Origin: Alphaproteobacteria bacterium
Lineage (GTDB): Bacteria > Pseudomonadota > Alphaproteobacteria > Rhodospirillales > Rhodospirillaceae
Assembly (NCBI GenBank): GCA_030604885.1
Contig: JAUVUZ010000009.1
Span: forward strand, 39,020 to 103,019
Direction: 5' to 3'
DNA length: 64,000 bases
The notes beneath the pieces are model-generated. The model saw only the letters and a list, made by a program, of their open reading frames with translations, was not told the origin of the DNA and did not search any database. Made by a program: the position numbers and the translations under genes. Each line of letters starts with the position of its first letter. The stretch's first letter is position 1. This document shows positions 19,108 through 27,907 of the stretch, in pieces.

Positions 19108-22100
19108 GTGGCCTTGGGAACAGGTGAGGGCATCATACTCCGTCGAGTCACATCATACGCGATCCGGGGCGCTCTGGGAGCCTTGGCGTTTCTGCTGGTG
19201 TTCGCCCCGGTGTTCGCGGCGGCGGTGGTCTGGCAGGTGCGCCAGGGTCCGGTGTCGGTGGCCCGCCTCGTGCCCTATGCGGCGGACATGGTGCGCGACC
19301 GCACCGGCGCCGAGGTGGAGGCCCGGAACGCGCTGCTGGTGTGGGACGAGGAGCGCCGCCGCCTGGTGTTCCGCCTCACCCAGGTGAGCGTCGGCATGGA
19401 AGGCGGCATGAGCGTGCGCCTGCCGCTGGTGGATCTCTCCTACACCCTCCCCGGCTTGGCGCGCGGCCAGCTTCTGCCCACCGCGGTGACGGTGCACCGG
19501 CCGCGCCTGGTGCTGGCGCTCGACGCCGAGGGGCGGCTGCGGATCGGCGTCGGCGAAGGCGAGACCCCGGCCCCGCCGGAGCCGGACTCCGCCGGGTTCG
19601 ACCTGCGCGCCACCCTCGCGCCGCTGATGGCGCCGGGCGACGACCATCTGGATTCGATCGCGGTGATCGACGCCGAGGCCACGGTGATCGACATCCCGCG
19701 CGGCCGCAGCTACGGCGTGCCGCGCCTCAACGCGCGGGTCGAGCGCACCCTCGAGGGCCTGATGGCGAGCACCGATCTCGCCGTCGCGATCGGCGGCGTC
19801 ACCGCGATGTTCGCGCTGGACGCCGACTACGACGAAAGCGCGGGCGAGGTGCGCGCCACCCTCGATTTCCAGGAAGTGGTGCCGAGCCTGTTCGCCAAGG
19901 AGTTCCCGGCCCTCGAAGCGGCGGCGGGGGTGGCGGTACCCCTCTCCGGCCGGGTCTCCGCCCGCCTCAAGCCGCACGACGTGACGGCGGTGGGGCGCGA
20001 CGACCTGCTGCGCGCCGACGCGGACATCGAGATCTACGGCGGCCAGGGGATCGTGCTGGCGCCGCCGCCGGTGGGGCTGGCCTATCCCGTCCACGGCTTC
20101 CGCATCAAGGGCGGGTACGACGGCGCGGCGGGCCGCGCCGCCCTCGACAGCCTGTTGCTGGAACTCCCCGACGCCACCCTGTCGGCGGATGCGGAGGCCG
20201 CCTGGGGCGGCGCCGACGGCGTGCGGATCCGCGCCGCCGCGCGCCTCACCGACACCGCCATCGACTCCTTCGAGCGCTACTGGCCGCCCGGGGCGGTGGC
20301 CGACGCCCGCGCCTGGGTGGTGCAGAACCTGCGCGACGGCGAGGTGGAGGAAGCGCGCTTCGCCGTCCAGCTCTCGGGCGCCGACTGGGAGAGCGTGGAC
20401 GTGGACACCTTCTCCGGCGAGGCGCGGGTGAAGGGCGCCTCGGTCCACTATCTGCGGCCGATGCCGCCGATCACCGACGTGGACGGCCGGGTGCTGTTCG
20501 GCCTCAAGGAGGTGGAGGTGCTGCCCGACACCGGCCGCGTCGGCGCCCTGACGATCCGCCCCGGCGGCCGGGTACTGCTCAGCGGCCTCGCCGACGAAAC
20601 CCAATACGCCACCATCGAGGCCGACATCGACGGCCCGGTGCGCGACGCCCTCAAGCTGGTGGACCAGGAACCGCTCAAGCTGCTCTCCGCCCTCGGCACC
20701 GTCGACCCCAACGGGATTTCCGGCAAGGGCGCCACCCACCTGTCGATGCACTTCCCGCTGCTCAACGACCTCAAGCTCGCCGACATGACGGTGAAGGCCA
20801 CCTCCAAGATCACCGAAGGCGTGGTGAAGGACGCGATCCCCGGCCGCAGCCTGTCGGAAGGGGTGCTGGACCTGACGGTGGACCTGGACGCGCTGTCGAT
20901 CAAGGGCGAGGGCAAGGTCAACGGCGTGCCGATGAAGCTCGGCTGGGACGAAAAGTTCTCCGGCCCCGGCGTGCGCACCCGCTACACCGTCTCGGGCGTG
21001 GTGGACGACGCCGGGCGCAAGGCCCTCGGCCTCGACTTCATGCCGTTCCAGACCCCCTACGTCACCGGCCCGATGGTCGCCGACGCGGTGGCGACCGTGG
21101 ACGCCAAGGGGGTGATGATCCTCGACGCCAAGCTCGACCTCGGCCCCGCGACGATGACGGTGCCGGGCTTCGGCTGGCGCAAGGAGCCGGGCACCGCCGC
21201 CGCCGGAACCGCGACCATCCGCTTCCTCAAGGGCCGCATCCAGGAGATCCAGAAGTTCGAGGCGGCGTCGGCCGCCGCCGGGTTCGCGGTGACGGGCAGC
21301 GCCAAGGCCGCGCCCTCGGGCGACCTTGCGAGCGTGACCCTGGCGAGCCTGCGTTTCGGCGACAACGTGCTCAAGGGCGGCCTCGGCTTCCCCGCCGACG
21401 GCAGCATCGACGCCACCATCGAGGCCGAGTTCCTCGACCTTCAGCCCCTCGTCCACGACGGCGGCTGGCACGAACTGGCCGACGACACCGAGGAGGAAAA
21501 GGCCGCCGCCGAGGCCGCCCGCGCGCAGGGGCGGAAGCCGCCGCCGCCCGAACCCTCGACGCCGATGTCGATCAACCTCACCGCCCAGCGCGCCCGGCTG
21601 TCCGACGACGGCACCATGACCGGCCTCGTCACCGTGCTGAGGCGCGGCGCGGACGGCAAGTGGGTGGGCACCGTCAACGGCAACCTGCCGCAAGGCCAGA
21701 CGGTGGTGGTGGTGCAGCGACGGGAGGCGGCGCGCACCGTCGACCTCGCCTCCGCCGACGCGGGCGCGCTGCTGCGCGCCACCGGCACCACCCGCTCGGT
21801 GCGCGGCGGCGCGATGAAGCTCAACGCGGTTCTGCCCGACGAAGGTGCGCTCTCGGGCAAGCTGCGCATCGACAACTTCACCGTCGCCGACGCGCCGGTG
21901 CTGGCGCATCTGGTGTCGGTGGCGTCGCTCACCGGCATCGGCGACCTGCTGCGCGGCCAGGGGGTGAGCTTCTGGTATCTCGACGCGCCGTTCGCGAAGG
22001 AGGGCACCACCCTCACCCTCAAGGACGCGCGGGCCGCCGGGCCGTCGTTCGGCATCACCACCGCGGGCACGGTGGACACCGAGAGCGACGCCCTCGGCCT

Positions 22101-22371
22101 CAAGGGCACGATCGTGCCGTTCAACCTGGTCAACCAGGTGATCACCAACATCCCCCTGCTCGGCCAGATTCTCGGCGGCAAGGACAGCGGCCTGTTCGCG
22201 ATGAACTACACCATCCGCGGCACCCTCGACGAGCCGGACGTGACCGTCAATCCGCTCTCGGCGCTGGTGCCGGGCGGGGTGCAGAAGCTGTTCTCCATCC
22301 CCGACCCGCCGCCGCCCGCGCAAACGGCGCCGCCCGAGGGGGCGGCGCCGGTGCAGCCGAACGGAAACTAG
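19108..22371 (+). CDS. AsmA/YhdP-like large envelope protein (DUF3971-type)
   Basis: A 1087-residue protein anchored by one N-terminal helix (about residues 18-42, GALGALAFLLVFAPVFAAAVVW) with the rest in the periplasm. The body is a long series of beta-rich repeats, as in the AsmA-like/YhdP group that bridges the inner and outer membranes and moves phospholipids. The C-terminal AsmA-type segment is clear (LSGKLRIDNFTVADAP, GLKGTIVPFNLVNQ, LGGKDSGLFAMNYTIRG) and is followed by a Pro-rich tail. The start is GTG at 19108; no better start precedes the membrane helix. It stands alone on the plus strand between divergent glnE and convergent prfB. The lipid-transport role is inferred from the family. 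Confidence 0.83.
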   Translation: MALGTGEGIILRRVTSYAIRGALGALAFLLVFAPVFAAAVVWQVRQGPVSVARLVPYAADMVRDRTGAEVEARNALLVWDEERRRLVFRLTQVSVGMEGGMSVRLPLVDLSYTLPGLARGQLLPTAVTVHRPRLVLALDAEGRLRIGVGEGETPAPPEPDSAGFDLRATLAPLMAPGDDHLDSIAVIDAEATVIDIPRGRSYGVPRLNARVERTLEGLMASTDLAVAIGGVTAMFALDADYDESAGEVRATLDFQEVVPSLFAKEFPALEAAAGVAVPLSGRVSARLKPHDVTAVGRDDLLRADADIEIYGGQGIVLAPPPVGLAYPVHGFRIKGGYDGAAGRAALDSLLLELPDATLSADAEAAWGGADGVRIRAAARLTDTAIDSFERYWPPGAVADARAWVVQNLRDGEVEEARFAVQLSGADWESVDVDTFSGEARVKGASVHYLRPMPPITDVDGRVLFGLKEVEVLPDTGRVGALTIRPGGRVLLSGLADETQYATIEADIDGPVRDALKLVDQEPLKLLSALGTVDPNGISGKGATHLSMHFPLLNDLKLADMTVKATSKITEGVVKDAIPGRSLSEGVLDLTVDLDALSIKGEGKVNGVPMKLGWDEKFSGPGVRTRYTVSGVVDDAGRKALGLDFMPFQTPYVTGPMVADAVATVDAKGVMILDAKLDLGPATMTVPGFGWRKEPGTAAAGTATIRFLKGRIQEIQKFEAASAAAGFAVTGSAKAAPSGDLASVTLASLRFGDNVLKGGLGFPADGSIDATIEAEFLDLQPLVHDGGWHELADDTEEEKAAAEAARAQGRKPPPPEPSTPMSINLTAQRARLSDDGTMTGLVTVLRRGADGKWVGTVNGNLPQGQTVVVVQRREAARTVDLASADAGALLRATGTTRSVRGGAMKLNAVLPDEGALSGKLRIDNFTVADAPVLAHLVSVASLTGIGDLLRGQGVSFWYLDAPFAKEGTTLTLKDARAAGPSFGITTAGTVDTESDALGLKGTIVPFNLVNQVITNIPLLGQILGGKDSGLFAMNYTIRGTLDEPDVTVNPLSALVPGGVQKLFSIPDPPPPAQTAPPEGAAPVQPNGN

Positions 22372-22379
22372 AGGCGGGA

Positions 22380-23502
22380 TCAGGCGGAGGCTTCGTCCGC
22401 CGCCCCCGACAGGCGCGACGCCAGCGACGCCGCCATGAAGCGATCGAGGTCGCCGTCGAGCACGCCCTGGATGTCGGAGGTCTCGACGTTGGTGCGCAGG
22501 TCCTTGACCATCTGGTAGGGCTGCATCACGTAGCTGCGGATCTGGTGGCCCCAGCCGATGTCGGTCTTGGTGGCCTCGAGGGCGTTGGCCTTCTCCTCGC
22601 GGATCTGCAACTCGCGCTCGTAGAGGCGCGCCTTCAGCATTTCCCAGGCGCGATAGCGGTTCTGGTGCTGCGAGCGTTCCATCTGGCACTGCACCACGAT
22701 GCCGGTCGGCTCGTGGGTGATGCGCACCGCCGAATCGGTCTTGTTGATGTGCTGGCCGCCCGCGCCCGAGGCGCGGTAGGTGTCGATGCGGCAGTCCTTT
22801 TCCTCGATCACGATGTCGATGGTGTCGTCGATCACCGGATAGACCCACACCGACGAGAAGCTGGTGTGGCGGCGCGCCGCGCTGTCGTAGGGCGAGATCC
22901 GCACCAGGCGGTGGACGCCGCTTTCGGTCTTCATCCAGCCGTAGGCGCCCGCGCCGTTGAAGCGCAGGGTGACGGACTTGATGCCCGCCTCCTCGCCCTC
23001 GCTCTCTTCCAGGTATTCCACCTTGAAGCCGCGGCGCTCGGCCCAGCGCACATACATCCGCGCGAGGATCTGCGCCCAGTCCTGGGCCTCGGTGCCGCCC
23101 GCGCCCGCGTGGATTTCCACATAGGCGTCGTTCCGGTCCGCCTCGCCCGAGAGCAGGGTTTCGAGCTTGAGGCGCTGCGCCTCGGCCACCAGGCCGTCGA
23201 GCGTGGTCTCGGCGTCGGCGACGGTTTCGGCGTCGTCCTCCGCCTCGCCCATCTCGATCAGCTCCAGGCTGTCGGCCAGCTCGCGCTCCAGGCGGCGGTA
23301 GCCCGAGATCGCGGTGTCGAGCTTGGTGCGCTCGCGCATCAGGCTCTGCGCCCGGGTCGGGTCGTTCCACAGGTTCGGGTCTTCCGAGAGGGCGTTCAGC
23401 TCCTCCAGGCGGCGGTTGGCTTCATCCCAGTCAAAGATGCCTCCTCAGCAGGGCCATCGCCTGCTGGACTTGCTGGGCCTTCTGCTCGATTTCAGCGCGC
23501 AT
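22380..23502 (-). CDS. prfB: Peptide chain release factor 2, with programmed +1 frameshift
   Basis: RF2 ends translation at UGA and UAA. Translation starts at the ATG at 23502 and runs 23 codons to CTT followed by an in-frame TGA (23433-23431). Skipping one base at 23433 (CTT T GAC) opens the main frame from 23432 to 22380, giving 373 residues. An AGGAGG sequence lies just upstream of the slip site, as in the well-known E. coli autoregulatory site. The main frame has the GGQ catalytic motif ([10 protein letters not shown]) and the codon-recognition tripeptide as SPY where E. coli has SPF. A call beginning at an internal ATG (23339) would miss the N-terminus. It lies directly downstream of PBP1A. 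Confidence 0.95.
23426..23454 (-). promoter_or_regulatory. Programmed +1 ribosomal frameshift site of prfB
   Basis: On the minus strand the sequence reads CTGAGGAGGCATCTTTGAC. It has an internal Shine-Dalgarno-like AGGAGG, a short spacer, the CUU slippery codon, a UGA stop and a following C, which makes UGA a poor terminator. Low RF2 slows termination and favours the +1 shift, which is the classic feedback loop. Confidence 0.93.
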
Positions 23503-23538
23503 CGGTTGCCTTGTACGTGTGTGCGAAAGGGGGCGACT

Positions 23539-25944
23539 CTAATAAAGACCGCCCGCGTTGGGAACCCCGGAATCCACCGGCGTCTCCACCGGCGCGCCGG
23601 ACCCGGTGACGGTGCGCGCAGAACCGGGCGCCTCGCCGGGGCGGAACGCCTCGAGGATGACGTTGCGGTCGCCCACCTCGGCGCGCTGGCCGGTGTCGTG
23701 GTTGACGCGGATCAGGCGGGTGCCGGGCGGAATGCGGAACGGCGTGCCGGGCTTGTCCTTCAACGCCTTTTCCATGAACGCCTTGAAGATCGGCGCGGCG
23801 GCGGAGGAGCCGGTCTCGTGCTTGCCGAGGCTCTTCGGCTCGTCGAAGCCGACGAACACGCCGACCACCAGATCGGGCGAGAAGCCGACGAACCAGGTGT
23901 CGACGCTGTCGTTGGAGGTGCCGGTCTTGCCCGCCAGCGGCTTGCCGATCTGCGCGATGCTGCGGCCGGTGCCGCGCTCGATCACGCCTTCGAGGATATG
24001 GACCACCTGATAGGCGCTGATCGGGTCGGCGATCTGGGCGCGGGTGTCGGAAAGCTCGGGCACCGCCTCGCCGGTCCAGAACACGCCGTTGCAGCCGTCG
24101 CACGGCCGCGCGTCGTGGCGGTAGATGGTCTTGCCGTCGCGATCCTGGATGCGGTCCACCAGCGTCGGGGTGATGCGCTTGCCGCCGTTCACCAGCATCG
24201 CGTAGGCGGTAGTGAGCTGCAGCACCGTGGTTTCCCCGGCGCCCAGCGACATCGACAGCACCGGCAGCATGCGGTCGGCGATGCCGAAGCGCCGCGCCGT
24301 CGCCACCACCTTGCTCATCCCCACCGCGTCGGCGAGGCGCACCGTCATCAGGTTGCGCGACTTCTCCACGCCGACGCGCAGCGTGGTGGGGCCGTAGAAC
24401 TCGCCCGAATAGTTCTGCGGCTTCCACTTCGCCTGCCCGGGCACCTCGAGCACGAACGGCGCGTCGAGGATCAGGTCGGTGGGCTTGTAGCCGTTTTCGA
24501 GGGCGGTGAGGTAGACGAACGGCTTGAACGCCGAGCCGGGCTGGCGCATCGCCTGGGTGGCGCGGTTGAACTCGGAGCGGTCGTGGGAGAAGCCGCCCAC
24601 CATCGCCAGCACCCGACCGGTGTGCGGGTCCATCGCCACCATCGCGCCGTCCACCGCCGGGATCTGCCGCAGGGCGTAGACGTCCTTGCCCTTCTCGAGG
24701 GCCTGCACCGCGATCACGTCGCCCGGCTTCAGCACGTCGGCGACGCTTTTCGGCGCCGGGCCGACGTCCTGATTGGGGAGGTGCGGGCGTGCCCAGCGCA
24801 TCTGCTCGAACGGAATCGTGCCGCGCTTGCCGCCGACGAAGCCGATCGTGGCGGCCTGCGCCTCGACCTTCAGCACCACCGCGCGCTGCCAGCCGTCGTC
24901 GAAGCCCGCCGCCACCTGCACGTCGCGCAGGCGGATGCCCCAGCTCTGGTCCAGCTCGATGCGCGCCAGCGGGCCGCGCCAGCCGTGGCGGCGGTCGTAA
25001 TCCACCAGACCGTCGCGCATGGCGCGGGTGGCGAGTTCCTGAAGGCTCGGCTCCAGGGTGGTGCGCACCGCGAGGCCGCCCTTGTAGAGCGCCTTCTCGC
25101 CGTAGCGGTTGACGATGTCGCGACGCACGTCCTCGGAAAAGTACTTGGAGTGGTCGAGGAACTCGGTCTCCGCCCGCGTCGCCACCGTCAGCGGCTCGGC
25201 GGCGGCGCGCTCGGCGTCGAGGCCGGTGACGTGGCCGTCCTCGGCCATGCGGCCGATCACCCAGTTGCGGCGCGCCACCGCCGCCTCGGGGTAGCGCGCG
25301 GGGTTGTAGTTGTTGGGGGCCTTGGGCAGCGCCGCGAGATAGGCAACCTCGGCGACGGTCAGCTCGTCGAGGGACTTGTCGAAATAGTTCATCGCCGCCG
25401 CGGCGACGCCGTAGGAGCCGCGCCCGAGGTAGATCTCGTTGAGGTAGAGTTCGAGGATGTGCTCCTTGGTGAACGCCTGCTCGATGCGCATCGCCAGGAT
25501 CGCTTCCTTGATCTTGCGCGCGAACGATACCTCGTTGGTGAGCAGGAAGTTCTTCGCCACCTGCTGGGTGATGGTGGAGGCGCCCACCGGGCGGCGGCCG
25601 GACCCGGCGTACTTGACGTTGGTGAGACCGGCGCGGATCACGCCCATCACGTCCACGCCCGGATGCTCGAAGAACCGCTGGTCCTCGGCGGAGATGAAGG
25701 CGTTGACGACGACCTTGGGGATCGCGTTGTAGGGCACGAACACGCGCTTCTCGATGGCGTACTCGGTCACCAGGCGGCCGTCGCCCGCGTAGATGCGGGT
25801 CATCACGTCGGGAGTGTAGGTTTCGAGCTGGCGATAATCGGGCAGATCGCGGCCGTAATGCCAGAACACGTAGCCCACGCCGCCGGCGCCCGCCAGCGCC
25901 ACCAGAACCACCAAACCGACCACGAAGGTCAGAGCACGCATCAT
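23539..25944 (-). CDS. mrcA: Penicillin-binding protein 1A, bifunctional transglycosylase/transpeptidase
   Basis: Class A PBP of 801 residues that polymerises glycan strands and cross-links peptides in the periplasm. One N-terminal membrane helix is followed by the GT51 domain (EDQRFFEHPGVD, GASTITQQVAKNF, KEHILELYLNEIYLG). An OB-like insert comes next, then the transpeptidase with S-x-x-K in GSAFKPF, S-R-N in VEKSRNLMT and KTGTSND. A Pro/Gly-rich tail closes the protein. Two adjacent ATGs at 25944 and 25941 are equivalent; GAGG lies a few bases upstream. The order amiC-mrcA-prfB on this strand, divergent from rne, is common in alphaproteobacteria. Confidence 0.96.
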   Translation of the reverse strand: MMRALTFVVGLVVLVALAGAGGVGYVFWHYGRDLPDYRQLETYTPDVMTRIYAGDGRLVTEYAIEKRVFVPYNAIPKVVVNAFISAEDQRFFEHPGVDVMGVIRAGLTNVKYAGSGRRPVGASTITQQVAKNFLLTNEVSFARKIKEAILAMRIEQAFTKEHILELYLNEIYLGRGSYGVAAAAMNYFDKSLDELTVAEVAYLAALPKAPNNYNPARYPEAAVARRNWVIGRMAEDGHVTGLDAERAAAEPLTVATRAETEFLDHSKYFSEDVRRDIVNRYGEKALYKGGLAVRTTLEPSLQELATRAMRDGLVDYDRRHGWRGPLARIELDQSWGIRLRDVQVAAGFDDGWQRAVVLKVEAQAATIGFVGGKRGTIPFEQMRWARPHLPNQDVGPAPKSVADVLKPGDVIAVQALEKGKDVYALRQIPAVDGAMVAMDPHTGRVLAMVGGFSHDRSEFNRATQAMRQPGSAFKPFVYLTALENGYKPTDLILDAPFVLEVPGQAKWKPQNYSGEFYGPTTLRVGVEKSRNLMTVRLADAVGMSKVVATARRFGIADRMLPVLSMSLGAGETTVLQLTTAYAMLVNGGKRITPTLVDRIQDRDGKTIYRHDARPCDGCNGVFWTGEAVPELSDTRAQIADPISAYQVVHILEGVIERGTGRSIAQIGKPLAGKTGTSNDSVDTWFVGFSPDLVVGVFVGFDEPKSLGKHETGSSAAAPIFKAFMEKALKDKPGTPFRIPPGTRLIRVNHDTGQRAEVGDRNVILEAFRPGEAPGSARTVTGSGAPVETPVDSGVPNAGGLY

Positions 25945-26045
25945 TGGGTCTCATCCTCGACGGCCGAGCCCGCCGCCTTCGGGCGCGCTCGCGCGCCCAT
26001 CACATACGCGATTCCCGCCGCGAATTCCAGACCGGGGAACGGCGG

Positions 26046-27308
26046 TCAGGGGCGCTGCGCGCTCTGGGTCTGATCGAAATAACGGTCGACCGCGTGGACC
26101 ATGGAGTCCGCCATGCGGTCGCGGTATTGCGCCTGCTGCAACAGGCGCACCTCGTCGGGGTTGGAGAGGTAGCCCATCTCCAGCAGCACCGAGGGAATGT
26201 CGGGCGCCTTCAGCACCGCGAACCCGGCGAAACGGTGGGTGTTGTCGAGGGTGCGCACCTTGCGGTCGAGCTCCCCCACCGCCAGCGAGGCGAACTGCGC
26301 CGACAGGTTCATCGACTCGCGCTGCGCGAGATCGATGAGGATGCCGGTGACCTCCGGGCTTTCCTCCGAGAAATCCATGCCCGCGATGATGTCGGCCTTG
26401 TTTTCCTTGTCGGCGAGGAGCTGCGCCTCGCGGTCGGAGGACTTCTCCGACAGGGTGTAGATCGACAGGCCGCGGGTGTTGCGGTTGGGGTGGCTGTCGG
26501 CGTGCAGCGAGATGAACAGGTCGCCCTTGGCGCGCCGGGCGATCGCCACGCGCTCGCGCAGGGGGACGAAAATGTCGCGGTCGCGGGTCAGCACCACCTC
26601 GTAGCGGCCGGATTTCAGCAGCAGGGTGCGCAGTTGCTTCGCCATCGCCAGGGTGATGTGCTTTTCGTACACCCCGCCGACGCCGATGGCGCCCGGGTCG
26701 ACGCCGCCGTGGCCGGGGTCGATCACCACCACCGGCCGCGCCGCGGCGGAGCGGCGCTGGCGCTCGGTGACGGCGGGTTCGTTGGCCTTGGCGGGGCGCA
26801 CGTTTTCGCTGCCCGGGGCGACGCGCGCCATGAACGCCTCGCGCGAGGTGGGCACGAGGTCGGCGACGAAGCGCCAGTTGAAGCCCGATTGCGGCGGCAG
26901 CACCAGGGTGCGCTGGATCTCCGCCGGGCCGGAGAGATCGACGACGAGGCGGAAGGTGCCGGGCTGGAACAACCCGGCGCGCAGGCTTTTGACCAGCCCG
27001 GTGGCGCCGGGCATCGCCTCGGGCGCGACCCGCCAGTCGAACTCGGGAAAGTCGAAGACGATGCGGTAAGGCTCGGCGAGGTTGAACATCTGGTGGTGCG
27101 GCGCGTCGCCGAGGTCGAGCACCAGGCGGGTGGACTGGGCGTTGCCGCCGAGCCGCACCCCCGACACCACGATCTGCCCCGCGGCCCGCGCCATCGGCGC
27201 CAGCGCGCCCCACAGGCCGCAGGCCAGGCCCATCAGGGCGAAGCCCCGCCGCGTCACCCGGGGGGCGGCGGTGCGGTGACCGGCGTGGGACGAAGCTTCC
27301 TCGACCAT
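26046..27308 (-). CDS. amiC: N-acetylmuramoyl-L-alanine amidase with AMIN domain
   Basis: Periplasmic amidase of 420 residues that cleaves septal peptidoglycan for cell separation. A twin-arginine signal (TRRGFALMGLACGLWGA) is followed by an AMIN domain (residues about 45-150) that targets the septum, then an Amidase_3 domain. Zinc and catalytic residues lie in VIDPGHGG, YEKHITL, SLHADS and LLEMGYLSN. The start ATG at 27308 leaves about 18 residues before the twin arginines; the frame runs open to 27455, but that part is implausible. Its own promoter is proposed at 27385-27411. It precedes mrcA by about 100 bases. Confidence 0.94.
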   Translation of the reverse strand: MVEEASSHAGHRTAAPRVTRRGFALMGLACGLWGALAPMARAAGQIVVSGVRLGGNAQSTRLVLDLGDAPHHQMFNLAEPYRIVFDFPEFDWRVAPEAMPGATGLVKSLRAGLFQPGTFRLVVDLSGPAEIQRTLVLPPQSGFNWRFVADLVPTSREAFMARVAPGSENVRPAKANEPAVTERQRRSAAARPVVVIDPGHGGVDPGAIGVGGVYEKHITLAMAKQLRTLLLKSGRYEVVLTRDRDIFVPLRERVAIARRAKGDLFISLHADSHPNRNTRGLSIYTLSEKSSDREAQLLADKENKADIIAGMDFSEESPEVTGILIDLAQRESMNLSAQFASLAVGELDRKVRTLDNTHRFAGFAVLKAPDIPSVLLEMGYLSNPDEVRLLQQAQYRDRMADSMVHAVDRYFDQTQSAQRP

Positions 27309-27907
27309 CGATTGCGATACCCGGACGGCATGCGCCAAATGCGCAGCGAACGTCCGCCCGAAACCGTCCGCTTGCGTAATAACTATTATAAAATGGCGAG
27401 TCGCGATGCAACCGTCGTCACACGCCCGCAGCGTTTTTTTCTGTCGCCGTGGCATTTGCCCGATTGTCCGATCTTGCCCGCAATCGATTTCGGGGCTATC
27501 TTCTGCGCGGCGAAGGCTGTGGAGTGTCCTTCACGTCGCGCCGCTCCGTTTTTCGGCATCCGGCTTTCGGCTGCCCCGCCAGGACCCTGAAATCCTGCGC
27601 GAGATCAAGGCCTTGCAAGATGCCTGATGACATCACGGAACGACGCCGGATGGACCACCCCGCGCATCCCGGGCTCACCGCCCTGGCCAGCGTGTCCCAC
27701 CGCCCGCCCGCGCGACGACATTGAACCATCTACCGGGACCGCCCATGCCCAGTTCGGACCTCAGGATCTGCATGACGGCGCCCCCGCGGCCGACGAACGG
27801 ACGCGGCGGATCGGTCTCCGGCGCTTTTTCCCGCAAATCGGAACCTTTACGCGCCGCGCCGCTCGCAGCGGCCTCTGGCAGCGTATCGCCCTGGAGTCTA
27901 CACCTTT
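27309..27907. other. Divergent regulatory region: amiC promoter and long rne leader
   Basis: These 599 bases between amiC and rne hold no believable gene; the short open frames lack ribosome sites and family features. The left part contains an AT-rich patch with the amiC promoter. The rest probably encodes a long 5' leader for rne, which in E. coli is an RNase E-cleaved autoregulatory element. I cannot assign its structure here. Confidence 0.6.
27385..27411 (-). promoter_or_regulatory. Putative sigma70 promoter of amiC
   Basis: On the minus strand TATAAT (27390-27385) is a perfect -10 box in an AT-rich patch. A TTGCAT (27411-27406) lies 15 bases upstream of it, or GTTGCA at 16 bases. Transcription would start near 27378, about 70 nt before the amiC ATG. 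The spacing is short, so the -35 assignment is tentative. Confidence 0.45.

Noticed and set aside
19153..23370. A 1405-codon open frame on the minus strand opposite the AsmA-like gene
   Set aside because: Its translation is His/Arg/Val-rich low-complexity sequence and it mirrors the codon pattern of the plus-strand gene; long antisense frames are expected in GC-rich coding DNA. It runs into real prfB sequence in another frame.
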